From assembly GCA_045430285.1 (NCBI GenBank), contig JAILXV010000002.1, positions 248,001 through 312,000 on the forward strand: 64,000 nt of DNA. The letters run 5' to 3'. The notes below the pieces were generated by a model. It was not told the DNA's origin. It was given only the letters and a program-made list of their open reading frames with translations, and made no database searches. A program made the translations under genes and the position numbers. How positions within the stretch are numbered: position 1 is the stretch's first letter; each line of letters begins with the position of its first letter. The stretch comes from Agarilytica sp045430285. Lineage in GTDB: Bacteria > Pseudomonadota > Gammaproteobacteria > Pseudomonadales > Cellvibrionaceae. Below, piece after piece: positions 33,531 to 42,656 of the stretch.

Positions 33531-34409
33531 TTAAGCGCTACTCGACGAGCCCTCAGAATCACTCGATCCGAGAAAGGTGCTTATGACATGACAATACCCT
33601 TTTTTATATTCGGGGTATTTAAACGTATATCCCGCTGACTTTAATCTCTGATTACTACAGCGCTTACTGCCTCCCCGCCCTGGCGTCCTAGACGCCATCA
33701 ATGTGCTGCCATCCACCCCCAATTTATCGGCCAGCCATTCACGGATTTCTTTGCTCGTCACGGGACAATCATCCGAAGCCAGATACACATCATGCAAGGT
33801 CTTTTGAGCGATAAGGAAACAAATGACACCGCAACAATCTTCAACATGAATGCGGTTTGTATACTGAGCCGACCCTCCATTACCCTTTTGGACTTGGCGC
33901 AATAAATAATCTCGGCCTGGGCCATAAATACCCGAGAAGCGAATAACCGATGTCGGTAAATTGCTTTCTAAAAATAAGGACTCGGTTTCCCTCAACACTT
34001 TTGCGGTAGGCGAACTGGGTTCGGCAGCGCTTTCTTCATCAATCAACTCGCCGTTATTCTGAGAGTAAACGCTGGTGCTCGATATAAAAAGGGTCTTGTT
34101 TGGCGCATTCGCCTTCCCTGCCCATAAAGACAGTAAGGTTTTGCTCGTATCGTAATAACATTCTCGGTAATCCGCTTCGCTATAAGCACTGGGGCTTAAT
34201 GTAATCACAGCCGATTCAAAAGATTGCTCCGCAATGCAGGCCAACACTTCCGCGCTTTTCGCATCACCGGTGATAAAAGACAAACCAGCCTCGTCATTAC
34301 GAGGCGTTCGTGCAACCCCAACGACCTCATCGCCCTGAGCGATAAGCACCTTGGCGCAACGGGCGGCGATATCGCCAAAACCAATAAAAAGGTGTTTTTT
34401 CTTAGCCAA
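33531..34409 (-). CDS. YeeZ-like NAD(P)-dependent epimerase/dehydratase
   Basis: A 292-residue extended SDR protein. The N-terminal nucleotide motif is HLFIGFGDIAARCAKVL (G-x-G-x2-A type), then FISSTSVYSQNNGELIDEES, SVIRFSGIYGPGR and RIHVEDCCGVICFLI. The catalytic Tyr-x3-Lys is not clearly placed: YSQNNG lacks the Lys, as in other YeeZ-like atypical SDRs. The substrate is unknown. The start appears to be TTG at 34409 (MAKKKHLFIGFG), 64 bases from the divergent oxyR, so the two share a promoter region. It is the first gene of the leftward small-gene run. Confidence 0.75.
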   Translation of the reverse strand: MAKKKHLFIGFGDIAARCAKVLIAQGDEVVGVARTPRNDEAGLSFITGDAKSAEVLACIAEQSFESAVITLSPSAYSEADYRECYYDTSKTLLSLWAGKANAPNKTLFISSTSVYSQNNGELIDEESAAEPSSPTAKVLRETESLFLESNLPTSVIRFSGIYGPGRDYLLRQVQKGNGGSAQYTNRIHVEDCCGVICFLIAQKTLHDVYLASDDCPVTSKEIREWLADKLGVDGSTLMASRTPGRGGSKRCSNQRLKSAGYTFKYPEYKKGYCHVISTFLGSSDSEGSSSSA

Positions 34410-34473
34410 ATGAGGAATACTCTTAAGTTAAATTTATTAACTGATCAGATCTGATAGATTTAACGACAAAACT

Positions 34474-35391
34474 ATGACCCTTACCGAACTTCGCTACATT
34501 GTAACGCTCGCTCAAGAACAGCATTTCGGGCGAGCCGCCGATCGCTGTAACGTATCACAACCCACTCTCAGTATCGCGGTAAAAAAACTCGAAGAGGAAT
34601 TAGCTACGGCGCTTTTTGAGCGATCAAAAACGAGAGTCAGCCCGACGCCCATTGGCGAGCAGGTGATAGAACAAGCTCAACGCGTCATTGAACAAGCAGC
34701 CGCTATAAAAGACATCGCAAATTCAGGTAAGGATCAACTGACAAGCCCATTTCATTTGGGCGCCATTTTTACCATTGGCCCCTACTTATTCCCCAAGCTA
34801 ATTCCAGCGATGCAAAAAACAGCCACCGACATGCCGTTGTACATCGAGGAAAGTTACACCGCTAATTTGCGTAAACGCATTCGTCACGGCGACTTAGACG
34901 CCATCATTGTGGCACTCCCGTTTACAGAGTCGGACGTCGTTACCCAGGCGCTTTACGATGAAAACTTCGTCATTCTTATGGATAAAAAACATCCGCTGAC
35001 AAACGAAACAGCGGTCACCCCCGATCAACTAAATGATTACAACGTATTGCTGTTAGGTACAGGGCATTGTTTTCGGGACCAAGTATTAGAAGCCTGCCCC
35101 AATTTAAAGCCCTCCATCGATGACCCGCAGGGGAAAATACGTACGGCAGCAGAAGGCAGCTCTTTAGAGACCTTAAAATATATGGTCGCCTCAGGTCTTG
35201 GCATTACTATTTTACCTGAGTCTGCAGCAAAAGCCGGCCACACCTCTTCTGAATTATTGGTCACACGGCCTTTTGTAGATCCTATTCCGAAGCGCACCGT
35301 GGCACTTGCATGGCGCGCTAGCTTTCCCCGCCTCAAGGCAATTGATGCTGTGCGCGAAGCGATCAAACAATCCGGTGTCGTGACACGCTAA
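34474..35391 (+). CDS. oxyR: OxyR hydrogen-peroxide sensor and regulator
   Basis: OxyR is a LysR-type activator that is oxidised by H2O2 to form an intramolecular disulfide and then turns on catalase, peroxiredoxin and related genes. The 305-residue protein has the sensing cysteines at C199 and C208 (GTGHCFRDQVLEACP), exactly the E. coli positions and spacing, and an N-terminal helix-turn-helix (HFGRAADRCNVSQPTLSIAVKKLEEEL). It is followed by recG with 19 bases between, the order found in pseudomonads. No catalase or ahpC is adjacent. The first codon is an ATG at 34474 without an obvious ribosome-binding site. Confidence 0.95.
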   Translation: MTLTELRYIVTLAQEQHFGRAADRCNVSQPTLSIAVKKLEEELATALFERSKTRVSPTPIGEQVIEQAQRVIEQAAAIKDIANSGKDQLTSPFHLGAIFTIGPYLFPKLIPAMQKTATDMPLYIEESYTANLRKRIRHGDLDAIIVALPFTESDVVTQALYDENFVILMDKKHPLTNETAVTPDQLNDYNVLLLGTGHCFRDQVLEACPNLKPSIDDPQGKIRTAAEGSSLETLKYMVASGLGITILPESAAKAGHTSSELLVTRPFVDPIPKRTVALAWRASFPRLKAIDAVREAIKQSGVVTR

Positions 35392-35410
35392 GTGGAGCCT
35401 CCGTTGCAGA

Positions 35411-37504
35411 ATGAACCTTAATACTGCCAACAGTTCTCTCAACGCTCTCGATATTACGACGCTTTCCGGCGTGGGTGCGAAGCTGAAAGAAACCCTGTCG
35501 AAGCTTGGTATTTACAATGTGCAAGATCTGCTTTTTCATTTACCCATTCGCTATTTAGATCGCACACGCATTACTCCTATCCACGCTTTACGCACAAACA
35601 CTAGCGTGGTGATTCAAGGCCGTGTTCTCAGCGCACAAATTATTTTCGGTAAACGTAGAAGCTTAGCCGTCACCATTGAAGACAGCAGCGGCTCAACCTG
35701 TTTGCGCTTCTATCATTTTAATGCGGCACAGAAAAATAATTTTGAACCTGGTCGCGAACTGCGTTGCTATGGCGACCCAAGAATCGGCGCCAAGGGGATA
35801 GAGTTTTACCACCCAGAATATGATTTTATTGATAGCGCCACGCCCACACCCGTTGAAGAATCTCTCACGCCGGTATACGGCCTTACCGAAGGTTTAAGCC
35901 AAGCGCGCCTGCGTAAACTTACGGAACAAGCAGTGGCCAACCTCGCCAGCCACATGCCCGACGATTTATTTCCGCCAAGCTTAAATAAACATTTCGGTGT
36001 TGCGTCGTTAAGTGAGGCGTTAAAATTTTTACATTTTCCGCCACCGGACGCCCCCGTCGAACAAATTATGAATGGGGTTCACCCCTGCCAACTTCGCCTG
36101 GCATTTGAAGAACTGGTTGCCCACTTTCTTGTTCGCCAACAAATTCGGTTACAAGTGCAGCACTATCGCGCCCCGCTTATTTCTGGCGATCATGCATTGG
36201 CGGATGAGCTTCTGAAACAATTACCCTTTTCATTAACCGATGCACAAATACGCGTCGCAACAGAAATTCGTAACGATCTCGCTGAAGGTGTGCCCATGCT
36301 GCGCATGGTGCAGGGGGATGTTGGCTCAGGGAAAACCTTGGTCGCTGCACTGGCCGCAACCGATGTTGCCCAAGCCGGATTTCAGGTGGCCATAGTCGCC
36401 CCCACAGAAATTTTGGCCGAACAACATTACCGTAACTTTTCCCAATGGTGCGCGCCCCTCGGCTTAAAGGTCATATGGCTGGTGGGTAAGCTTAAAGCCT
36501 CTGAGCGCAAACAGGCCTTAATCGACCTCGCCAGTGGCGATGCCCATATCGCAGTGGGCACTCACGCCTTATTCCAAGACGATGTGAAGTTCAAATCCCT
36601 CGGCTTGTCTGTCATTGACGAGCAGCATCGCTTTGGTGTCGATCAACGATTAAGTCTACGTGCGCTAACCGAAGACGGCATGCTCCCCCACCAGCTGGTC
36701 ATGACCGCAACCCCCATTCCTCGCACCCTCGCCATGACGGCGTATTCGGAATTGGATTATTCCGTTATCGATGAATTACCCCCAGGGCGCACTCCCATAC
36801 AAACCGCACTGGTCAACCAAAGTAAAAAGCCCACCTTAGTAGATCGCATTCGTAAAGCATGTAATGACGGCGCTCAGGCCTATTGGGTGTGCCCTCTTGT
36901 TGAAGAATCTGAAACCCTATCCGCCGCCAACGCTGAAGAGACCTTTACTCTGCTACAAACCAGCTTGGAAGGCATTGACGTTGGGCTCGTGCATGGGCGC
37001 TTAAAATCTGCAGAAAAAGAAGCCGTGATGTCCGAGTTCAAAGCGGGCAACATCCAATTGCTGGTCGCCACAACAGTGATAGAGGTCGGTGTAGATGTAC
37101 CAAACGCTAGCCTCATGATTATCGAAAACCCTGAGCGCTTAGGGCTGGCGCAACTGCACCAATTACGCGGCAGAGTAGGGCGAGGCAGCGCCGCAAGTCA
37201 TTGTGTGTTGCTTTACGGCGAGAAGCTTTCTCAACAAGCCAAAGAGCGCTTACAAGTGATGAGAGAAACGAATGACGGTTTTGCCATTGCCGAGAGAGAT
37301 CTGGAACTTCGCGGCCCAGGTGAGCTATTAGGCACACGACAAACTGGCGATATGAGCTACCGTATCGCAGACGCGCAAAATCACGCCCACCTTCACCCCC
37401 TCGTCCATGAGACCGGCCAACAACTGCTTGAGCGCCAACCGGATGTCGCTGAAAAGCTGATAGCACGCTGGATAGGTAACAATCAGCACTACGCGAACGC
37501 TTAA
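35411..37504 (+). CDS. recG: RecG ATP-dependent DNA helicase
   Basis: RecG remodels stalled replication forks and branch-migrates Holliday junctions. The 697-residue protein has the wedge OB-fold domain (about 60-150), then SF2 helicase motifs: LTDAQIRVATEI, Walker A QGDVGSGKT, VAPTEILAEQH, the DEQH box in VIDEQHRFGV, TATPIPRTLA, and in the second lobe VHGRLKSAEKEAVM, TTVIEVGVDVPNA and QLRGRVGRG. DGFAIAERDLELRGPGELLGTRQTG near the C terminus is the TRG motif needed for translocation. It follows oxyR closely. Confidence 0.96.
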   Translation: MNLNTANSSLNALDITTLSGVGAKLKETLSKLGIYNVQDLLFHLPIRYLDRTRITPIHALRTNTSVVIQGRVLSAQIIFGKRRSLAVTIEDSSGSTCLRFYHFNAAQKNNFEPGRELRCYGDPRIGAKGIEFYHPEYDFIDSATPTPVEESLTPVYGLTEGLSQARLRKLTEQAVANLASHMPDDLFPPSLNKHFGVASLSEALKFLHFPPPDAPVEQIMNGVHPCQLRLAFEELVAHFLVRQQIRLQVQHYRAPLISGDHALADELLKQLPFSLTDAQIRVATEIRNDLAEGVPMLRMVQGDVGSGKTLVAALAATDVAQAGFQVAIVAPTEILAEQHYRNFSQWCAPLGLKVIWLVGKLKASERKQALIDLASGDAHIAVGTHALFQDDVKFKSLGLSVIDEQHRFGVDQRLSLRALTEDGMLPHQLVMTATPIPRTLAMTAYSELDYSVIDELPPGRTPIQTALVNQSKKPTLVDRIRKACNDGAQAYWVCPLVEESETLSAANAEETFTLLQTSLEGIDVGLVHGRLKSAEKEAVMSEFKAGNIQLLVATTVIEVGVDVPNASLMIIENPERLGLAQLHQLRGRVGRGSAASHCVLLYGEKLSQQAKERLQVMRETNDGFAIAERDLELRGPGELLGTRQTGDMSYRIADAQNHAHLHPLVHETGQQLLERQPDVAEKLIARWIGNNQHYANA

Positions 37505-37793
37505 TCTTCACTCCTCGCAACAATTTGCGCGCCAACTTTTCCCAACTAATCACAACCCGCAATTTATGATCTTTTCCCCAGTATTACGGAAATCATAAAG
37601 CTATTCAGTCTAACTCTTGCCCGAAAAACACGCGCTAATTGGCATAAACTGAAAGTATAGAAGTGTCGACACTAGCGAAGCCGAGATCCGGAGCTATTCT
37701 TTATAGTGCTCTCGCGGATTCTGCGGCTAACGAGGTACACGCCGTCATCGCCACCGACCAACTGACCCAAACGACTATTTTAAGGAGTACGAT

Positions 37794-39176
37794 GTGTCTG
37801 TACCAACGAGCGTATTAGCCATACTCGAAAGCCAAAACGTCCAGTTCAATGTGACTAAGTTTGATAACCAGACCAAGCTGACGGTAGTATCCGGACAAAA
37901 AGCGCCCTGCCTCGTCAAATCGATGCTCGTGCAAGATTCCAAAGGGCGCGTACAAGTTCTGTTACCTGCAGACCATATCCTGGATTTAGACGCGATGTTC
38001 CGTCAATTCGGCCGTCGCTTTGAGGCTGTGGTTGCATCGGAAATTCGGCCCCTTATCAATAAATACGAATTATCCACCATTCCTGCGATTCCTAGCTGGC
38101 AAGGTATGCCGACATTTATTGAAGCATCACTCTTGAAAAAAGATCAGCTGATGCTGGAGTCCGGTAATTTTGGCCATGTGTTAGAACTGACGCAAAACGA
38201 ATTTGGCTCCATGATTCATCAAGCAAAAACAGGCAGCTTTGGAATTAAGACACCGACACTGGTGAACGATCCATCCCTGGATGAAAGCCAAATTCTGTCT
38301 TCAATTGATAAATTTACCGAACGTCGTATACGCCAGCGCTTAGACGAAACGTTAGAGTTACCCCCATTACCTGAAACAGCGCAACGCATTATTAAATTGC
38401 GCGCAGACCCTAATGCAGATATTAGTGATCTCACCAATATTGTCGAAATTGACCCTAGCCTTGCCGCACAAGTCGTGAGCTGGGCCGCCTCCCCCTATTA
38501 CTCTGCTCCAGGAAAAATTAAATCCGTACACGACGCGATCGTGCGTGTGCTCGGCTTCGATATGGTGCTCAACCTTGCTCTCGGCTTGTCACTCGGTAAA
38601 ACCCTTTCTATGGAAGCGATGAGTAAACGCGAAATTGATAATTACTGGCGCAGTGCGGTATACACCGCAGCTGCCGTAGAAGGTTTGGTCACAAGCATTG
38701 ACCGCGCCCACCGCCCTGGTTTTGGCATGTCTTATTTATCCGGCCTGCTTAATAATTTTGGCCACCTGGTACTTGCTGAAATATTCCCACCCTATTTTGA
38801 AAACATTAATCGTATGGTCGCCGCGAACCCCCACGTTCCCGCTGCCGCAATTGAGCAACATATTATCGGTGTCACCGGCAACCAAATTGCCGCGTGGTTA
38901 CTCGACAATTGGAATATGCCCTTAGAAGTCGTTACCGCATTACGGCAAAAATATAACGCTGGTTTTGATGGCGAAAACCAACAATATGCAAAACTCGTTT
39001 TTGTTGCTCAGAACCTATTAGCCAACCTCGGCTTTGGTGATTCCCTTGGCTGCGAAATCCCTGAGCAAATGTTCTCGGATTTACACCTAGACCCCGAAAC
39101 AGCGCGTGTTACCGTGGAAAACATTCTCGAGTCCGGAGATGATTTAGACGCGATTGCCGATAAAATGCGCGGTTAA
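37794..39176 (+). CDS. YbaK-HDOD domain signalling protein
   Basis: The 460-residue protein joins an N-terminal YbaK/aminoacyl-tRNA-deacylase-like domain (about 1-155; segments SVLAILESQNVQFNVTKF and PCLVKSMLVQDSKGRVQVLLPADH) to a HDOD domain (about 185-390; LPPLPETAQRIIKLRADPNADISDL, EIDPSLAAQVVSWAASPYYS, ALGLSLG, YLSGLLNNFGHLVLAE). HDOD proteins act in signalling and motility but lack the catalytic HD residues. Such fusions occur in pseudomonads. The start is GTG at 37794 with AAGGAG eight bases upstream. It begins a signalling trio with the following HD-GYP and kinase genes. Confidence 0.8.
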   Translation: MSVPTSVLAILESQNVQFNVTKFDNQTKLTVVSGQKAPCLVKSMLVQDSKGRVQVLLPADHILDLDAMFRQFGRRFEAVVASEIRPLINKYELSTIPAIPSWQGMPTFIEASLLKKDQLMLESGNFGHVLELTQNEFGSMIHQAKTGSFGIKTPTLVNDPSLDESQILSSIDKFTERRIRQRLDETLELPPLPETAQRIIKLRADPNADISDLTNIVEIDPSLAAQVVSWAASPYYSAPGKIKSVHDAIVRVLGFDMVLNLALGLSLGKTLSMEAMSKREIDNYWRSAVYTAAAVEGLVTSIDRAHRPGFGMSYLSGLLNNFGHLVLAEIFPPYFENINRMVAANPHVPAAAIEQHIIGVTGNQIAAWLLDNWNMPLEVVTALRQKYNAGFDGENQQYAKLVFVAQNLLANLGFGDSLGCEIPEQMFSDLHLDPETARVTVENILESGDDLDAIADKMRG

Positions 39177-39353
39177 TTTTTATTTTAACCAGCTTCACAG
39201 TATTCGGCATGGATGCCTAAATTTTTGCAGCCTGCATATTTGTCACGAGAGTTGTAACTTGGTCGTCCCTACTCGCATAATCCTGTACTATACCGACCAA
39301 CGGCGGCACCTAAATACCATAATAAAAACTACGGCGTACCACTTCACAACCTC

Positions 39354-40649
39354 ATGAGTAAATCACCCCTGAAAACCATTCCAATCGCACGATTGACGGT
39401 AGGAATGTTTATAACGGAATTGGACATCTCGTGGATGGACAGCCCGTTTTTCAGTAATAGCCGGTTAATTAAGACACAGAAAGACATTGATCAACTCAAA
39501 AAAGCTGGCACAAAAACTGTCGTCATAGACACCAACAAAGGGGAAGATCTTAAAACACCAGAGCCCCAAATTAGCAATTCCGCGCCAAACGCCGAAAAAA
39601 AAACAACGCCAGAACAACCGCTCCCCTCTTCAACCGACACCCCACCCCAACAACAACCATTAAATACAAAAGCGTTAACAGCAGAAGAACGGGGCGACAA
39701 ATTAGAGAAGGAAATAAAACGTGCCGCTGATATACGCGACAAAGTTAAAAAAGCGATCACCACAACCTTAGATGCCCTTAGTGCCGGAAACGCTTTCGAT
39801 AAAACCGAATTGACACCGGTCATCGATCAAACGCTTGAAAGCTTAGACAGACATAACCAAGCCCTATTGAACTTAGCCCATATGAGTCGGCGCACCCAAA
39901 AAATGGCGGACCACGCCTTCAGCACCTTTTGCATTGCGCTCAACCTCGCACAAATTCAAAAGATTCCTCAGAGTGATATTGAATCATTGGGCATTGCCGC
40001 ACTTGTCCATGAAGCTGGCTGGGCTCACATTCCTATCCAATTAATGGGCAAGCGCACCGCCTACACTCGCGCCGAACGTGAACTCATCCAAAAACACACA
40101 GAACTTGCCGTACGCGCGCTAACAAAGTGCAAGGTGAGCGAACTGACTCAACGAATCGTTGCAGAGCACCACGAACTTTGTAATGGCAAAGGCTACCCTA
40201 AAAAGTTAAAAGGCGATGATATACATCCACTGAGCAAACTATTTGCAGTGGTTGACCATTATGATGAAATCGTTCATCAGCTCGCCGACAAACCTGGGAT
40301 GTTGCCCACCAATGCCTTACGCACCCTATACGTCGAAGCGCAAAAAGGCATATACGATCAAGGTGCGGTGGCGCAACTCATCTCAGTGCTCGGTGTATAT
40401 CCTATTTCCAGCGCTGTATCGCTCAGTAACGGCGCTATGGGAATTGTGAGAGAAGTCCCTGCGGACAAACCCCTATTGCCGTTAGTAGAAATACATATCG
40501 ACGAAAAAGGAAAAGTGTTGGATACTCCTACCTTTATTGATTTAGCAGACGGAAGCGACGCCCCGCTCACAGCCATTACAATTAATAGCGTGATCGACCC
40601 AATCAACACTACGGATCCCAATCACAAACGATTACTCCTAAATGCCTGA
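39354..40649 (+). CDS. HD-GYP-like protein with DUF3391 domain and altered HD motif
   Basis: A 431-residue protein. The N-terminal DUF3391 domain (about 5-70) is typical of HD-GYP cyclic-di-GMP phosphodiesterases (IPIARLTVGMFITELDISW). A Pro/Gln/Thr-rich linker (about 70-110) follows, then a coiled coil and the HD-GYP domain (about 185-370). The signature is altered: the HD dyad is H219-E220 (LVHEAGW, replacing HDIGK), while HHE (272-274) and GYP (280-282) remain in EHHELCNGKGYP. Loss of the metal Asp and following Lys suggests weak or no hydrolysis, perhaps c-di-GMP sensing. The stop overlaps the histidine-kinase start by eight bases, so the two are probably co-translated. Confidence 0.8.
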   Translation: MSKSPLKTIPIARLTVGMFITELDISWMDSPFFSNSRLIKTQKDIDQLKKAGTKTVVIDTNKGEDLKTPEPQISNSAPNAEKKTTPEQPLPSSTDTPPQQQPLNTKALTAEERGDKLEKEIKRAADIRDKVKKAITTTLDALSAGNAFDKTELTPVIDQTLESLDRHNQALLNLAHMSRRTQKMADHAFSTFCIALNLAQIQKIPQSDIESLGIAALVHEAGWAHIPIQLMGKRTAYTRAERELIQKHTELAVRALTKCKVSELTQRIVAEHHELCNGKGYPKKLKGDDIHPLSKLFAVVDHYDEIVHQLADKPGMLPTNALRTLYVEAQKGIYDQGAVAQLISVLGVYPISSAVSLSNGAMGIVREVPADKPLLPLVEIHIDEKGKVLDTPTFIDLADGSDAPLTAITINSVIDPINTTDPNHKRLLLNA

Positions 40650-42075
40650 GACTGAGAACAGCTGGTTTAATAATTGGCCCGACGGATTAATCGGCCTCAA
40701 CAAGCACAACCTTATTGTTGAGATCTCTCCCTTGGCTCAAAGTATTCTTGGTCACACGCGCGAAGAACTCTACGGCTTAGATGCCCACGATATGTTATGT
40801 GCAGATACACGAGGCGATCGCCACAACGACCAAAACTGCCATCTCCATTCACGAGACACATCAACGGAAACCACCTCCGGCTTATGGAAACATAAAAACG
40901 GCCACTATATATCTATCGATTTTCGGATGATTCCCGTTGGCTACAAAGATGCAACACGCATTATTAGTTTTATCGATAATTCCACTCGCCTTCACAACCA
41001 AGCCGAGATGGAAAAGTTTTCGGAATATGTTGAAAAGAGTCCTGCGCCTCTCGGTGAATTTGTTATGGACGGGCAATTGCTTTTTGGCAACAGCGCCTTA
41101 CAAGAATTAATTTTAGAATTCGGTTTTGATGATTTTGGTACGGCAAACGCCATCCCTAAAAACATTGCCGAAATTGGGCAACGACTTTCACAGTTTGAAA
41201 ATGCTGACTCAACCACAGAAGTAACGATAGAAAATCGGGTATTTTTTTGGCACTTTCATACATTAGAAAATGATGACGAACCCACCATGGTCGGTTACGC
41301 TTTCGATATTACCGCACAGAAAGAAGCGGAATGCATCGCGCACGAACAAAGCTCCCTGGCCCGAAAAGAATTTTACGCAAAAATGGTGCACGAACTTCGC
41401 TCACCACTAAATGCTATCGTGGGGTTTTCAGATTTATTAATCGATGATCTGCACGAACGTATTTCTCATAATTCGCTACAACAACTGGAGCTTATTAAAA
41501 GCGCAGGAATTCAGCTCAACGAACAAGTCAGTTCCACGCTCGACATCACCAAAATCGAAGCGGGAAAAATGAGCTTAGATATTCACGATTTTTCCGTCAG
41601 TGGGTTATGCAAAGATGTCTTTAATCAAATGCAGCCGCTCGCCAAAGAAAAAAACTTACTGTTTGAATACTCCCCCTTTACTGAACAGCATATATTTTCT
41701 GACCCGACCAAAGTGAGACAAATCGTCGTTAACCTGGTATCTAATGCGATTAAGTACACACAAGCCGGAAAAGTACATATTGCTGCAAGCGAAAAAAACG
41801 ACAAAGAACTCGGCGATGCCATCAGCATACTCATCTCCGATTCAGGCATAGGCATTAAAGAAGAAGATTTACCGCGGCTATTTAATAGCTTTGAACAAGT
41901 CAATGAAGCGGAAACACGCAATATAGAAGGGTCTGGACTTGGGCTGGCATTAGTAGGGAATTTGGTCACACTGCTCGGCGGCCGAATTGATGTGGATAGC
42001 ACTTACGGTAGCGGCAGCACCTTTGAATTACTTTTACCTTTTTTAAGCAATCATACTGCCGTTCACCACGGTTAG
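40642..42075 (+). CDS. Soluble PAS-domain histidine kinase
   Basis: The 477-residue protein has no membrane helix. A PAS domain (about 5-120, GLIGLNKHNLIVEISPLAQSILGHTREEL) and a second PAS-like segment (about 125-225) precede a HisKA domain with H250 in KMVHELRSPLNAIVGFSDLL. The ATPase domain shows SNAIKYTQAGKV, ISDSGIGIKEEDLPRLF and EGSGLGLALVGNLV. There is no receiver or Hpt domain and no neighbouring response regulator, so its partner is elsewhere. The start overlaps the HD-GYP gene by eight bases; the stop overlaps the convergent HU gene by four. Confidence 0.82.
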   Translation: MPETENSWFNNWPDGLIGLNKHNLIVEISPLAQSILGHTREELYGLDAHDMLCADTRGDRHNDQNCHLHSRDTSTETTSGLWKHKNGHYISIDFRMIPVGYKDATRIISFIDNSTRLHNQAEMEKFSEYVEKSPAPLGEFVMDGQLLFGNSALQELILEFGFDDFGTANAIPKNIAEIGQRLSQFENADSTTEVTIENRVFFWHFHTLENDDEPTMVGYAFDITAQKEAECIAHEQSSLARKEFYAKMVHELRSPLNAIVGFSDLLIDDLHERISHNSLQQLELIKSAGIQLNEQVSSTLDITKIEAGKMSLDIHDFSVSGLCKDVFNQMQPLAKEKNLLFEYSPFTEQHIFSDPTKVRQIVVNLVSNAIKYTQAGKVHIAASEKNDKELGDAISILISDSGIGIKEEDLPRLFNSFEQVNEAETRNIEGSGLGLALVGNLVTLLGGRIDVDSTYGSGSTFELLLPFLSNHTAVHHG

Positions 42076-42344
42076 TTCACGGCGTCTTTTAATGCCTTTC
42101 CCGCTTTAAAGCCGACAGAATTACTCGCAGCGATTTCAATAGGTGCCCCTGTTTTTGGGTGTCTGCCTGTACGCGCTGCGCGCGCTCGTACACTAAACGA
42201 ACCAAAACCGACAAGACTCAATGATTCCCCTCTCGCCAAGGCATTCGTAATATGCTCGAATGCAGCCGACACCGCCTCATCTGCTTGCCGATGCGAAAGG
42301 TCAGCGCTTTCTTCAACGGCGGCAACTAGGTCACTCTTTTTCAT
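42072..42344 (-). CDS. hupB: HU-family DNA-binding protein
   Basis: A 90-residue HU protein: MKKSDLVAAVEESADLSHRQADEAV helices, the beta-arm with R-x2-R-x-P and the HPKTGAPIEIAAS motif, and the GFGSFSVRARAARTGR strand. HU homodimers bend DNA and organise the nucleoid. It is the single-subunit HupB type rather than IHF, judging by the GRHPKTGAPIEI arm. GGAG stands in the leader eight bases before the ATG. The gene faces the histidine kinase, with a 4-base stop overlap. Confidence 0.93.
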   Translation of the reverse strand: MKKSDLVAAVEESADLSHRQADEAVSAAFEHITNALARGESLSLVGFGSFSVRARAARTGRHPKTGAPIEIAASNSVGFKAGKALKDAVN

Positions 42345-42656
42345 AATGGATCTCCAATAAACTGAGCGCTACTCTCACCCAAAACAACACCACGTTATTT
42401 CGGTAAAATAAATTCATGTGCATACCTCTAAGGTTAGCCGAGCTTTTATCCCCTCGTGTAAATAATTTATCACAAAGAACACCATAAAGGGAAAGCGACG
42501 TCATATTCTTACCACGACTTGAAACGGTTAACATTTATAAAATTATTTTCCCTGTAACACCGCTGCTTAAAAAATGGTATCTTGCGTTTTGAATTAGGAG
42601 CCGCTAACAAAGTACCGCTCTGTCCATACCACGCAAGTATTTTCAACACTCACGTC
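42345..42656. other. Divergent intergenic region, hupB and ubiA
   Basis: About 310 bases with no convincing gene. It must hold the leftward hupB promoter and the rightward ubiA promoter. A TTG at 42582 is in frame with ubiA and would extend it by 25 residues, which I consider part of the leader. Confidence 0.5.

Noticed and set aside
28649..34409. Integron gene-cassette array in the run of small minus-strand genes
   Set aside because: The gaps lack paired RYYYAAC/GTTRRRY ends and an attC-like fold. A CCGCTCC/GAGC hairpin near 31790 and the nearby AACAAACCGCT are in the wrong orientation and incomplete. No integrase is present.
37675..37735. Imperfect inverted repeat GATCCGGAGC...GCTCTCGCGGATTC upstream of the YbaK-HDOD gene
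   Set aside because: The pairing has mismatches and insertions and no T run follows. I could not tell it from chance and did not list it as a terminator.
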